64,000 nt of DNA from Thermohalobaculum sp951813525 (GCA_951813525.2 CATOTJ020000003.1:1-64000), one strand, 5' to 3'. Counted from the stretch's first letter, positions 36,148-45,533 are shown. Program-made: numbers and translations. The notes: generated by a model not told the origin, from the letters alone.

Positions 36148-37101
36148 CTACTGATCGACCAAAGACATCAGCTTTTCGGCTGCCGCTGCGTCCTTTGCCA
36201 GAACCTCCTCCAACGCGGCGCCCTTGATCACAACCGGCCCGCCAAAGCCCTTGGTTATGAACGCATTCGCCTTGCTGGATGGGTCTGTCACAATCTCGGC
36301 AATCGCCTCCGAAATCGCGGCGCGCGCGTCGTCCGGAATGCCAGCAGGGGCGGTGAACATGAAATAGCCCTCGGCGTTCATATCCATGCCGATTTCGCCC
36401 AGCGTCGGGGCATCGGGGGATGCATCCAATCGCTTGGTCAGCGCCGACAACAGATTGACCATATCACCGGCCTTGACCGCCTTGGTCTGGATGCCAGCGC
36501 CCCAACCGATGTCCAGATCCCCGGCATTCAGGCCGTTCATCACGCCCTTACCGCCTTTGACCATGACAATGTTGAACTCGAAGCCCGCATGTTTGCCCAG
36601 CAGATAGGCCATGTCGGCCAGTTTTGGCGACATCGCGCCAAATCGCAGTGCCTCGCCGCCTTTGGCCGCCTTGACCACGTCATCCCAGGTTTTCCACCCT
36701 TTTTTCGAGAGCACGACCAGGCCCATCTGAAAGCCGGCAGTCGTCGTTAACGGGGTAAAATCGGCCTGCGCGTAGGCCGCTTTCTTGGCCGAGATCATGT
36801 TGTAACCGAAGGTTTCGGTCACAACGATCCCAATGACCGATCCGTCATTGGGCATATCCTTCATGGCCGCGGCCAACACGGCCCCGCCCTTTCCGGTCAA
36901 TTGCTCGGGTACAATTTTCCAGCCTTTGCGCGCTTCCAGTTCCTCGGCGATAAGGCGCGCTTGCGTATCCGCTCCGCCACCCGCCTTGAACGCGATCAAC
37001 AACTTAATCGGCCCGGGCGGGGTCCACTCCGCCGCCTGCGCCTGCATCGAAAATGCCAGCGCCGCGGCGCCGATTATTGCCGATTTCAGAAACTTTCGCA
37101 T
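36148..37101 (-). CDS. tctC: tripartite tricarboxylate transporter substrate-binding protein
   Basis: A 317-aa periplasmic receptor with a Sec signal peptide (about 23 residues ending MQAQA before AEWTPPGP). The TctC/Bug pattern is clear: PGPIKLLIAFKAGGGADTQAR and VPEQLTGKGGAVLAAAM. It is the first gene of the minus-strand operon. A small GC hairpin (CCCCC/GGGGG, about 36084-36107) lies between it and tctB and may lower downstream expression relative to this abundant receptor. Confidence 0.9.
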   Translation of the reverse strand: MRKFLKSAIIGAAALAFSMQAQAAEWTPPGPIKLLIAFKAGGGADTQARLIAEELEARKGWKIVPEQLTGKGGAVLAAAMKDMPNDGSVIGIVVTETFGYNMISAKKAAYAQADFTPLTTTAGFQMGLVVLSKKGWKTWDDVVKAAKGGEALRFGAMSPKLADMAYLLGKHAGFEFNIVMVKGGKGVMNGLNAGDLDIGWGAGIQTKAVKAGDMVNLLSALTKRLDASPDAPTLGEIGMDMNAEGYFMFTAPAGIPDDARAAISEAIAEIVTDPSSKANAFITKGFGGPVVIKGAALEEVLAKDAAAAEKLMSLVDQ

Positions 37102-37145
37102 GGAATCCTCCCAAATTCTTCCAACCCAAGGGGGCCATGATAAAG

Positions 37146-37157
37146 TTGACGTGTCAA
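37146..37157. promoter_or_regulatory. candidate MarR operator
   Basis: TTGAC-GT-GTCAA is a perfect 5-bp inverted repeat in the 91-bp region between divergent tctC and marR. Short TTGAC-type palindromes are common MarR-family sites, so this may coordinate both halves of the locus. Confidence 0.4.
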
Positions 37158-37192
37158 GTTACCTGTACGAACATGTCGGCGGAGGATAACAT

Positions 37193-37672
37193 ATGCTCGA
37201 CGCCGATGACCCTGAATCGCCCGACCAGGATCTGAAATTACGCCAGTTCTTGACGTACCGGTTGGTCCGATTGCAGTCGCGATTGAATGTCCAGGCATCG
37301 CGCTATTTGGCGGAGCATGCCGGTATCACGCTCACGGACTGGCGGATCATCGCAATGATCGATAGCCTCGACAACACAACGTTGACCTACCTGAACCGCG
37401 AAACCGGGTTGGACAAAGGGCAACTCAGCCGCAAGCTTAGATCTCTGACGTCGCGCGGTTTGGTCAGCAGCCAACAAGACAACCAGGACAGCAGGGTTCA
37501 GCACTTGACGCTGACTGCAGAAGGCAAATCAATTGTCGACGCGATGCTGCCCCGGATGCGGGCACGGCAACGGTTTCTGACCGGTACTTTGACAGAAGAC
37601 GAGCTGTCGGCTCTTCATAGATCCATCGATAAGTTGGAACGGGCCGCCGAGACGACGGAGTTCGAAACATGA
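37193..37672 (+). CDS. MarR-family transcriptional regulator
   Basis: A 159-aa winged-helix regulator; the recognition-helix region is TYLNRETGLDKGQLSRKLRS followed by the wing LVSSQQDNQDSRVQHLTLT. It is transcribed divergently from tctCBA-sulfatase and overlaps the second sulfatase start (ATGA), so it probably controls both halves of the locus in response to the transported compound. Confidence 0.88.
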   Translation: MLDADDPESPDQDLKLRQFLTYRLVRLQSRLNVQASRYLAEHAGITLTDWRIIAMIDSLDNTTLTYLNRETGLDKGQLSRKLRSLTSRGLVSSQQDNQDSRVQHLTLTAEGKSIVDAMLPRMRARQRFLTGTLTEDELSALHRSIDKLERAAETTEFET

Positions 37673-39099
37673 CCGCAGACAATCTGCTGGTCATCATGTC
37701 CGATGAACATCAGGCCCGCGCGATGGGCGCCGTCGGCCACCCGTTCGTCAAAACCCCTCATCTGGACGCTCTGGCGGCCCGCGGCACGGTGTTTACAAAT
37801 GCCTATACGCCCAGCCCGATCTGCGTTCCCGCACGGGCGAGTTTTGCAACCGGCCTTTATGTGCACCAGACCCGGCTGTGGGATAACGCCATGCCCTATA
37901 CCGGTGCGATACCCGGCTGGGGCCATGCCTTGCAGAATGCAGGTGTGGCGGTCGAATCCATCGGCAAACTGCACTATCGGGCACAGGAAGATCCGGCAGG
38001 TTTCGACGTCGAACATATTCCGATGATGGTCGCCGATGGCGTCGGCATGGTTTGGGGATCGATCCGCAAAGAAGACGAACGCGTCAACATGCCCGGCCGG
38101 ATGTTGGGCGATTACATTGGACCGGGCGATAGCAAATATACCGACTACGATGCCGCCGTGGTTCGCCGGACCCGGAGTTGGCTGGCCGAGCACGCCGGGG
38201 ACGACCGTCCATGGTGCCTTTATGTGGGCCTCGTCGCGCCGCATTTCCCTCTGGTCGTCCCGCGAGAGTTCTATGACCTCTACCCGCCTGGAATCATGCC
38301 TCCGGCCAAACTGCATCCAGACGACGGGTATGCCCGTCATCCCTGGATCGAAAAGCACAACGCCATGGCCGACACGGAAGGCGCGTTCCGAGATGGCGAG
38401 GAACGCATCGCCGCGATGCGCGCCTATTTCGGATTATGTACCTGGATGGATCACAATGTCGGGCAGATCGTCGATGCGGTGGCCGCGGCGGGCCTCGGCG
38501 ATCGGACCAGCATTGTCTATACATCCGATCACGGCGACAATGTCGGCGCCCGCGGATTATGGGGCAAATCCAACATGTACGAGGAATCAGCGGCGGTCCC
38601 GCTGATCGTCGCCGATCCCCGGCAGCAACCTGCGGTCTGCGAAACACCTGTCAGCTTGCTGGATCTCTCGGCAACCATTCCGGACCATTTCGGTGTCGAT
38701 TGTTCCAATGACGGTCCGGGAAAGCCGCTTACCCAGATCGCCGCAAAGCCGACCGACCCGGATCGCGTGGTCTTCAGTGAATATCACGCGGTCGGCGCCG
38801 TCAGCGGCGCTTTCATGCTGCGCAAGGGCCGCTGGAAGCTGATCCACTATGTCGGCTTCGATCCGGAGTTGTTCGATTTGCAGTCCGATCCGGAAGAGGT
38901 GCGAAACCTCACCTCCGATCCGGTTCATGCTGAAACGCTGGCAGCATTGACCGCCGAACTCTCGTCGATCTGCGACCCTGCGGCGACGGACGCCTTAGCC
39001 CATGCTGACCAGGCAGCGATGGTCGAGCGCTATGGCGGGCGCGCTGCCGCCCTAAAATTGGGCGCACCGGCAGCGACCCCGCCACCCAAAGTCGATTGA
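37669..39099 (+). CDS. formylglycine-dependent sulfatase, second copy in the locus
   Basis: A 476-aa sulfatase with C-x-P-x-R motif CVPARASFATG and metal-ligand blocks LVIMSDEHQARAMG and YTSDHGDNVGARG. It is clearly different from the sulfatase at 32359 rather than a recent copy, suggesting two substrates or two steps. No signal peptide. Resembles choline-sulfatase and phosphonate-monoester-hydrolase-like members. Co-transcribed with the MarR gene by a 4-bp overlap. Confidence 0.85.
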   Translation: MTADNLLVIMSDEHQARAMGAVGHPFVKTPHLDALAARGTVFTNAYTPSPICVPARASFATGLYVHQTRLWDNAMPYTGAIPGWGHALQNAGVAVESIGKLHYRAQEDPAGFDVEHIPMMVADGVGMVWGSIRKEDERVNMPGRMLGDYIGPGDSKYTDYDAAVVRRTRSWLAEHAGDDRPWCLYVGLVAPHFPLVVPREFYDLYPPGIMPPAKLHPDDGYARHPWIEKHNAMADTEGAFRDGEERIAAMRAYFGLCTWMDHNVGQIVDAVAAAGLGDRTSIVYTSDHGDNVGARGLWGKSNMYEESAAVPLIVADPRQQPAVCETPVSLLDLSATIPDHFGVDCSNDGPGKPLTQIAAKPTDPDRVVFSEYHAVGAVSGAFMLRKGRWKLIHYVGFDPELFDLQSDPEEVRNLTSDPVHAETLAALTAELSSICDPAATDALAHADQAAMVERYGGRAAALKLGAPAATPPPKVD

Positions 39100-39167
39100 C
39101 CGGCCATTATTCTTGACCTTCAACGCCACGCGCGTACTGCATAATCAACCAATATGCGGAGCGCCAA

Positions 39168-39950
39168 ATGCCAGAGACCCTGAAGACCCGACGCGATGGC
39201 CATGTGCTGGAAATCACGCTGGATCGCCCCAAAGCAAATGCCATCGACCTCGCAACATCTCGCGAAATGGGCGAGTTGTTTCAGACCTTTCGCGACGACC
39301 CGGATCTGAGGGTCGCGGTCCTGACCGGTGCAGGCGACAAATTCTTCAGCGCAGGTTGGGACCTGAAGGCCGCTGCCGATGGTGATGCTGTCGATGGCGA
39401 TTACGGCATCGGCGGATTCGGCGGGCTTCAGGAACTGGGAAATATGAACAAGCCGGTGATTGCGGCGGTGAACGGCATCTGCTGCGGCGGCGGGCTCGAG
39501 CTCGCGATTTCCTGCGATATTCTGCTTGCCGCAGATCACGCCAGCTTTGCGCTGCCGGAAATTCGGTCCGGCACGGTCGCGGACGCCGCATCGATCAAGC
39601 TGCCAAAGCGAATGCCCTATCATGTTGCCATGGACCTCTTGCTGACCGGGCGCTGGTTCGATGCTGACGAAGCCGTGCGATGGGGTCTGGTCAAAGAGAT
39701 GGTCCCAGCCGATCAGTTGATGGACAAAGCCCGCGAGTTGGCGCAACTGATCGCCTCTGGTCCGCCGCTTGTCATGGCTGCGATCAAGGAGGTGGTGCGC
39801 GAGGCCGAAGATATGCGCTTTCAGGACATGCTGTCGCGCATCACAAACCGGCAATTGCGAACGGTCGATATCCTCTACGGTTCGGAAGACCAATTGGAGG
39901 GCGCCCGCGCCTTCACCGAAAAACGCGATCCAGTCTGGAAAGGACGCTAG
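39168..39950 (+). CDS. caiD: carnitinyl-CoA dehydratase-like crotonase
   Basis: A 260-aa crotonase. Start (LEITLDRPKANAID), middle (GDKFFSAGWDLKAAADGDA) and end (GARAFTEKRDPVWKGR) closely follow E. coli CaiD as recalled, which interconverts L-carnitinyl-CoA and crotonobetainyl-CoA. No caiB or caiC is adjacent, so a role on another trimethylammonium or hydroxyacyl-CoA is possible. A trimethylammonium theme would fit a choline-sulfate-type substrate for the preceding sulfatase locus, but this is inference. Confidence 0.78.
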   Translation: MPETLKTRRDGHVLEITLDRPKANAIDLATSREMGELFQTFRDDPDLRVAVLTGAGDKFFSAGWDLKAAADGDAVDGDYGIGGFGGLQELGNMNKPVIAAVNGICCGGGLELAISCDILLAADHASFALPEIRSGTVADAASIKLPKRMPYHVAMDLLLTGRWFDADEAVRWGLVKEMVPADQLMDKARELAQLIASGPPLVMAAIKEVVREAEDMRFQDMLSRITNRQLRTVDILYGSEDQLEGARAFTEKRDPVWKGR

Positions 39951-40072
39951 GGCCATTGCAGGCAAGCCCGGATGAGATAGTCGTCAAAAGAAGACGCTGA
40001 GATGCGTTGGAACGACCGATCTCCGACGCTGGGCCGTTGAGAAGACAGACAGAAATTGACTGAGAGAACCTT

Positions 40073-40651
40073 ATGAAACGCCTCCTTTTGCTTCCAGTGC
40101 TGTTAATCGCCGCTTGCGCGCCCGTACCCGGCAGCGACGACGACCCGGTCGGAAATGACGTTCTTCTGGCCTATGCCAGGCCGGGAACGGTGATCGAGCT
40201 GGAAAACAAGGTGAACGGGGAGACCAGTCGCACGCGGATCACAGCCGGTCAGTCCCGCGGCCCGCGCGGCGCCTATTCCGACCAATCCGGCAAGGCCGGC
40301 GGTTTCTACCCCGGGTGTTGGGGTTGCGGCGGCGAGATGGTCATCGACGAGGCCTCTTATGCCGCGCTCTGGCCGCTGGAAAAAGGCAAGCGCGTTGCCT
40401 TTCTGCGCACTGCGCCCGACGGCAAAAAATCACGGATGGTGATCACGGTTGCGGGGACCGAGCGGATCACGACGCCAGCAGGCACCTTCGACACATGGAT
40501 CCTCGACGGGCGTCTCGAATCCGTCGATGGTCCGACTTATTCGGCCCAGGTCCGCGCCTGGTGGGCGCCGGGGCCTGGCTGGGTCATCCGCGCGAAAGGC
40601 GGCGACAGCCTGGGCAATACCCTGGCCAGCGAAGTGGTGGCCTTCGAATAA
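40073..40651 (+). CDS. hypothetical lipoprotein
   Basis: A 192-aa protein with a short lipoprotein signal (MKRLLLLPVLLIAAC; Cys 15 is the likely lipidated residue). The mature part contains a CWGCGGEM segment and beta-rich sequence (GTFDTWILDG, PGPGWVIRAKGGDS). No known family was recognised. Isolated gene with its own upstream region. Confidence 0.7.
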   Translation: MKRLLLLPVLLIAACAPVPGSDDDPVGNDVLLAYARPGTVIELENKVNGETSRTRITAGQSRGPRGAYSDQSGKAGGFYPGCWGCGGEMVIDEASYAALWPLEKGKRVAFLRTAPDGKKSRMVITVAGTERITTPAGTFDTWILDGRLESVDGPTYSAQVRAWWAPGPGWVIRAKGGDSLGNTLASEVVAFE

Positions 40652-40706
40652 CGGGGGTCGGTTCGTCTGAACACACGCCAATATGGCGGCGAAGTTCTAC
40701 GCCGCC

Positions 40707-42101
40707 TTACAAGGCCGCCCGCAGGTCCTTCATCACCGCGCGAAACGCCGCCTCGACCGGCGCGCCTGCGACGTGCTGGCCATCTTGGACAACATGGCGC
40801 CCGGCCGACCAAACCTCGGAAACCGCGTTATCATCACCGGCAAATATCCAACCGTCCAATACGGCATCGCCGCCCGCCCCCGCCAGGGCCAGGTTACCGC
40901 CATCCAATGCGACAAGATCGGCCCATAGACCCGGCGCGATCGCACCCGACGCCCGGCCCATTGCCCGCGCGCCCCCGGCCAGAACCGCGTCATAAATCGC
41001 CCGCCCGGTCGATCCGCCTGGCGCAGCGAGCACATTGCGTTGCCGCATCTTCAGGCGTTGACCGTATTCCAGAATGCGCAGTTCTTCGGTCAGCGAGATG
41101 CGCACATTTGAATCAGAGCCGACGCCATACCGCCCACCAGCGGAAACAAAGGCAGCGCCGTCAAAGATCCCGTCACCCAGATTGGCCTCGGTGATGGGGC
41201 AAAGACCCGCGACGGCCCCGGACTGCGCCAGCCCCTCGGTTTCCGCGGGCGACATATGCGTCGCGTGGATCAAACACCATCGCTCATCAACATCCATCAC
41301 CTCCAGCAGCCACTTGACTGGTGTCGCGCCGTGGGTTCCCAGAATTTCGTTCACCTCGGCGATCTGCTCTGCAATATGCAGATGCACGGGCGCGCCGGGT
41401 CTGAGCGAGACCGCGTCGGTCAGCGCTTCGATCCCGACGGCGCGCAACGAATGCGGTGCCACGCCAACCACGGCATCCGGCAGTGACGCTGTCGCCTGCT
41501 CGGCACCGTCCAGCAGCCGAACAAATCCATCCAGATCCGACCCAAACCGCAGCTGCCCGCCCGCCAAAGGTCGTTGGTCAGATCCACCCTGCATATAGAG
41601 CACCGGCAAATGCGTCAGCCCGATCCCGGTGTCAGCCGCGGCGGCTGCAACCCGCGCCGACATCTCGGCAGGATTGTCATAGGCCGCCCCGCCGGGCGCA
41701 TGGTGCAGATAGTGAAACTCGCCGACGGCCGCATATCCTGCCTCCAGCATCTCAACCTGCACTTGGGCCGCAATGGCCTGCACCTGCCCGAGCGTCAGAT
41801 GTTCCAGAAATCGGTACATCAGTGTGCGCCAGGTCCAGAAACTGTCATCGCCGGTTCCGCGCCGCTCGGTCAGGCCTGCCATTGCGCGTTGAAAGGCATG
41901 GCTGTGCAAATTGCTCGGTGCGGGCAGCAGAATATCCACCAGCTGGGCGTCACTGGCGTTGGTCGCGGTGTCGGCGGTGTCGGCGGTGTCGGTGGCGCCT
42001 ACGCTGGCCGATGCGATCCGCCCATCAGCGATGCGCACCGAAACATTCTTGGCCCAACCGGTCGGCAGCAGCGCCTGGCGCGCGAAAATCGTTCTGGTCA
42101 T
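40707..42101 (-). CDS. hutF: formimidoylglutamate deiminase
   Basis: A 464-aa amidohydrolase-superfamily enzyme of the HutF type, which deaminates N-formimidoyl-L-glutamate in histidine breakdown. The metal-binding LPAPSNLHSHAFQRAM, the VGVAPHSLRAVG and the HLHIAEQ blocks fit, as does YGVGSDSNVRISLTEELR near the C-terminus. The start at 42101 gives the family N-terminus (MTRTIFARQALLPTGW). An Ala-Asp-Thr repeat (TDTADTADTATNAS, residues about 37-50) is encoded by a 9-bp DNA repeat. No other hut gene is adjacent. Confidence 0.88.
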   Translation of the reverse strand: MTRTIFARQALLPTGWAKNVSVRIADGRIASASVGATDTADTADTATNASDAQLVDILLPAPSNLHSHAFQRAMAGLTERRGTGDDSFWTWRTLMYRFLEHLTLGQVQAIAAQVQVEMLEAGYAAVGEFHYLHHAPGGAAYDNPAEMSARVAAAAADTGIGLTHLPVLYMQGGSDQRPLAGGQLRFGSDLDGFVRLLDGAEQATASLPDAVVGVAPHSLRAVGIEALTDAVSLRPGAPVHLHIAEQIAEVNEILGTHGATPVKWLLEVMDVDERWCLIHATHMSPAETEGLAQSGAVAGLCPITEANLGDGIFDGAAFVSAGGRYGVGSDSNVRISLTEELRILEYGQRLKMRQRNVLAAPGGSTGRAIYDAVLAGGARAMGRASGAIAPGLWADLVALDGGNLALAGAGGDAVLDGWIFAGDDNAVSEVWSAGRHVVQDGQHVAGAPVEAAFRAVMKDLRAAL

Positions 42102-42239
42102 CGGTTGCACTCCGCCCGGATCGAGCCTGCTGCACGAGTGCCAAGTTCTGCCCTGCCGGGTGGAACAAGCCAAGCCCGCAGAACCAACACCGCTCGCCAA
42201 CCGTGGACAGCCGCCGAACCATCGTGCAACTTGCGGCCC

Positions 42240-43217
42240 ATGATTGAGGCTCTTGGATATCTCGGGGTGCGTACAACCCGCCTGCAGGATTGGGCGGACT
42301 ATGCCAGCGGCCAACTGGGGATGCAGGTCCTGGACCGCGGCACCGGTCAACTGGCGATGCGCATGGACGACCGCAAACAGCGTTTGATGGTGACAGACGA
42401 ACCCGGCGACGCGTTGGCGTGCATGGGCTGGGAAGTCGGCGGCGCCGAGACGCTCGACGCCCTCGGCGCCCGTCTTTCAGATGCAGGGATTGCCATCGAA
42501 GCGGGTGGCCGGGACCTGGCTGACCGGCGGTTTGTCGCCGATCTGATCGTCACCCACGATCCGGCCGGCAACCGTCTCGAATTCTTCCACTCGCCGATGG
42601 TCGATCGCGATCCGTTCAGCCCGGGCCGTCCCATCTCGGGTTTCAAAACCGGCCCGATGGGCATGGGCCACGCAGTTCTGCACGTATCCGATGTCGAACC
42701 GCTCGTGCCCTTCTATCGGGATATCCTCGGGTTTCGTCTCTCGGATTATGGCTTAAAGCCGATCCCGCTCTACTTTTTCCACGTTAACGGACGGCACCAC
42801 AGCTTCGCGATGGTTGGCACCGGCCATGCGGGCTTTCATCACTTCATGGTCGAATACACCAATCTGGATGATGTCGGTCAGGGCTATGACCTGGCGACCA
42901 TGAAGAATGACAATGTGGCCTATACACTGGGCCGCCACACGAACGACTGGATGACGTCCTTCTACACCCACACACCGTCGGGCTTTTTTGTTGAAACCGG
43001 GTGGGGCGGGCGCGTCATCGACCCTGAGAGCTGGCAGGCTGAAGAACTGCATGACGGCCCCAGCCTTTGGGGCCATGATCGCCCGTATCTTCCCGAAAAA
43101 GCCCGTGCTGCCTTCACCGATTTGCGCCTCGGCGCCGGGGAAAAGGGGCTGCAAGCGCCGCCGCCGACCGACTGCCCCTGGCTTTGGGGCGTATTAAGCG
43201 GGGAGCGGACGTCCTGA
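42240..43217 (+). CDS. extradiol (vicinal oxygen chelate) dioxygenase-like protein
   Basis: A 325-aa two-domain VOC protein of the size of BphC-type extradiol dioxygenases. Probable Fe(II) ligands are His in MGMGHAVLHVSDVE, His in GFHHFMVEYTNLDD and Glu in SGFFVETGWGG, all in the C-terminal domain. It would cleave a catecholic ring; it overlaps or abuts the flavin hydroxylase gene, which suits a hydroxylation plus ring-cleavage pair. Divergent from hutF, 138 bp away. Confidence 0.85.
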   Translation: MIEALGYLGVRTTRLQDWADYASGQLGMQVLDRGTGQLAMRMDDRKQRLMVTDEPGDALACMGWEVGGAETLDALGARLSDAGIAIEAGGRDLADRRFVADLIVTHDPAGNRLEFFHSPMVDRDPFSPGRPISGFKTGPMGMGHAVLHVSDVEPLVPFYRDILGFRLSDYGLKPIPLYFFHVNGRHHSFAMVGTGHAGFHHFMVEYTNLDDVGQGYDLATMKNDNVAYTLGRHTNDWMTSFYTHTPSGFFVETGWGGRVIDPESWQAEELHDGPSLWGHDRPYLPEKARAAFTDLRLGAGEKGLQAPPPTDCPWLWGVLSGERTS

Positions 43218-44671
43218 GCGAACCGGACTTCGACGTTGCCGTAATCGGGCTTGGCCCGACCGGGGCCGTACTGGCCAATCTGTTGGCGATGCGCGGGATC
43301 TCGGTCGTCGTCTTCGAGCGCGATGCAAAGCTGCACGATCTGCCGCGCGCCGTGCATTTCGATGACGAGATCATGCGGGTCTTTCAGACCATCGGCGTGG
43401 CGGAGGAGGTTGCAACGGTCAGCCGGGTCAATGCGGGCATGCGCTTTGTCGATCAGGATGGTGCACTTATTCTGGACTGGCCCCGCCCGCAACAGGTCGG
43501 CCCGCAAGGTTGGCACCCAAGTTACCGGTTCCATCAGCCGGACCTCGATCGGATCTTGCGCGCGCGGTTGGCCGAATGGCCCCGGACCGAGATCAGGCTG
43601 GGCGTCGAAGCGGCCGAACTTCATCAGGACAGCGACACCGTCACTGTCACCGATGCCAGCGGGGCGACGGTAACCGCCAGCTATCTGGTTGGCTGCGATG
43701 GCGGACGGTCCCGGGTTCGACAACATATCGGCGGCGCGACCGAGGACCTCGGTTTCCACGAACGTTGGCTGGTGGCTGATCTGATGATGGCCGCCGAGCG
43801 CCCTGATCTTGGCGATTTCACGATCCAGCACTGCCACCCGGAACGGGCCGTGACACAGGTCCGCGGACCGGGCCTGCGCCGACGCTGGGAAATCGCGCTG
43901 CGCGGTGAGACGGACCAGAAGGCGTTGGCGCCCGGCTATCTGTGGGACCGGCTGTCCGCGTGGATCACGCCGGACGAAGCCGACATCGAGCGCGCCGCTG
44001 TCTATACCTTTCATTCGGTCATCGCCGGGCAATGGCGAAGCGGCCGCATGCTGATCGCAGGCGACGCAGCGCACCAAATGCCGCCTTTCATGGGTCAGGG
44101 CATGTGCGCCGGTGTCCGCGATGCGGCCAATCTGGCGTGGAAGCTGGCGATCTGCACGCGCAATGGCCACGACGACGCCTTGCTGGACAGCTATCAATCC
44201 GAACGGCACGCCCATGTTCGCGACTATATCCAGAACGCCGTGCGCCTGGGAAATCTGATCAATGCAACGGACCCGGAGGCGGCGCTGAAGGATGCCTTTC
44301 GGCAACCCGACGGGACCTACAGGATGGGGTCAGCCAAGCCACGGCTGGGGCCCGGCCTGATGCAAATAGAGCGAGAAGGCACCGGGACGTTGTTCCCACA
44401 GCCGCGCCTTTACGATGGCCAGCTAGCCGACGAGGTGGCCGACTATTTTCCGGCGCTGTTTCTGAGGACCAAGGTGCTGACAGAAGATCTGTTGGCGCTG
44501 GCGGCCGCCCAAAACATCCAAATTTTTTCGCCAAACGAGGCCCGCGAAATTACGGAATGGTTGGATGACCTTGGTGCAGACGCAGTCCTGGTCCGGCCCG
44601 ACCGCTATGTTTTTGGGACCGCCCGGGGCAAGGCAGAAATCATCGCGCTGATCAATGCCCTGCCAACGTGA
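43184..44671 (+). CDS. FAD-dependent aromatic hydroxylase, MhpA type
   Basis: A flavoprotein monooxygenase: FAD dinucleotide-binding VIGLGPTGAVLANLLAMRG at the N-terminus, the YLVGCDGGRSRVR motif and the second FAD motif RMLIAGDAAHQMPPFMGQGM. Best resemblance is 3-(3-hydroxyphenyl)propionate hydroxylase. No ATG or GTG fits; the listed start is TTG 43184. A CTG at 43214 overlaps the upstream stop (CTGA) behind GGGGAG and gives a more typical start (SEPDFDVAVIG), so initiation there is plausible. Probably works with the upstream dioxygenase. Confidence 0.83.
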   Translation: MGRIKRGADVLSEPDFDVAVIGLGPTGAVLANLLAMRGISVVVFERDAKLHDLPRAVHFDDEIMRVFQTIGVAEEVATVSRVNAGMRFVDQDGALILDWPRPQQVGPQGWHPSYRFHQPDLDRILRARLAEWPRTEIRLGVEAAELHQDSDTVTVTDASGATVTASYLVGCDGGRSRVRQHIGGATEDLGFHERWLVADLMMAAERPDLGDFTIQHCHPERAVTQVRGPGLRRRWEIALRGETDQKALAPGYLWDRLSAWITPDEADIERAAVYTFHSVIAGQWRSGRMLIAGDAAHQMPPFMGQGMCAGVRDAANLAWKLAICTRNGHDDALLDSYQSERHAHVRDYIQNAVRLGNLINATDPEAALKDAFRQPDGTYRMGSAKPRLGPGLMQIEREGTGTLFPQPRLYDGQLADEVADYFPALFLRTKVLTEDLLALAAAQNIQIFSPNEAREITEWLDDLGADAVLVRPDRYVFGTARGKAEIIALINALPT

Positions 44672-44733
44672 CCTGAAGCCCGCCTATCTCTGCCCAATCC
44701 CGGGACCCAAATACCGGGAAAGCGCACAGGTGA

Positions 44734-45156
44734 TCAGTCCGCCCCATACCGCTCCCGCATCAAGGCAACCGATTTGGCGACCAGATCCTCCAGGACCGCA
44801 AAGTCGACCTTCTCCAGCCGAGAGATGTAAAGGCACGACCGTCCCAGCTTGTGCGGCCCCAGCTTGTCCATCAACTGTGGCCACGGTTCGAACCCCGGCA
44901 TGATATAGACCGTCAACGCCTGCTTGCGCGGCGCCGCACCGGTCAGAAACCAACGCAATTCCTTGCCCTTGGTGTTGGTGTACCGATAGTTGCCGAACCC
45001 GATGATAGACGCACCCCACATGCGCGGCGGCGCGCCGGTCACGCGCTCCATCATTTCGACAACCTGCCGGGTCTCTGCCTGGCGCCGCTGATCGGTGATC
45101 GTTGCCAGATAGTCCCCGACATCCGCGTCTGTTGCTTTGTTCTTCAGCTCGGCCAT
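44734..45156 (-). CDS. DUF1801 domain protein
   Basis: A 140-aa protein of the DUF1801 (YdhG-like) family, shown by MWGASIIGFGNYRYTNTKG and GRSCLYISRLEKVD. The start at 45156 removes a longer, unlikely N-terminus that runs into the RidA gene. Function of the family is not established. It is 7 bp downstream of the RidA gene and likely co-transcribed. Confidence 0.8.
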   Translation of the reverse strand: MAELKNKATDADVGDYLATITDQRRQAETRQVVEMMERVTGAPPRMWGASIIGFGNYRYTNTKGKELRWFLTGAAPRKQALTVYIMPGFEPWPQLMDKLGPHKLGRSCLYISRLEKVDFAVLEDLVAKSVALMRERYGAD

Positions 45157-45163
45157 TGCGCGG

Positions 45164-45520
45164 TCACGGACAGGCAGCGATAACGACGAATTCGACCATG
45201 GTGTATTTGTGAAGGGGGGCTTCGACACAGGCGCGCTGCGGCCAGTGGGCTGGATCGTCACCGATCCATTCCAGCCATGCCTTTTCCATTTCGTCTTTCA
45301 ACTGCATGTTTCCGACATAGACCGTGACGTTGATCAGACGGGTCCGGTCAGTCCCCAGTTCCGCCAGCACCCGGTCGATCTCTGCCAGCGATATCCGGGT
45401 CTGTTCGTACATCTCCGCACTGTGTGACTGGTCTGTCGCCACTGCCCAGGCAAAGCCGTTATACTTGGTGCCCGCGTTCCGGCCCTGATACCTGCCGCGT
45501 ACACGCGTGATGTCCAGCAT
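45164..45520 (-). CDS. RidA family protein
   Basis: A 118-aa protein of the YjgF/YER057c/UK114 (RidA) fold, starting at 45520 behind GGAGGAG. RidA-type proteins hydrolyse reactive enamine/imine intermediates or act in catabolic pathways. Typical blocks include EQTRISLAEIDRVLAELGTD and KDEMEKAWLEWIG, with ACVEAPL near the conserved C-terminal region. The usual substrate-binding Arg in the C-terminal motif is not obvious, so it may be a specialised member. Confidence 0.82.
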   Translation of the reverse strand: MLDITRVRGRYQGRNAGTKYNGFAWAVATDQSHSAEMYEQTRISLAEIDRVLAELGTDRTRLINVTVYVGNMQLKDEMEKAWLEWIGDDPAHWPQRACVEAPLHKYTMVEFVVIAACP

Positions 45521-45533
45521 TGGCTCCTCCAAC

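Noticed and set aside
41950..41995. 9-bp repeats considered as a regulatory repeat
   Set aside because: They encode the Ala-Asp-Thr repeat inside hutF in frame.
42962..44305. Minus-strand frame (447 aa)
   Set aside because: Antisense to the hydroxylase and dioxygenase genes; low-complexity composition.
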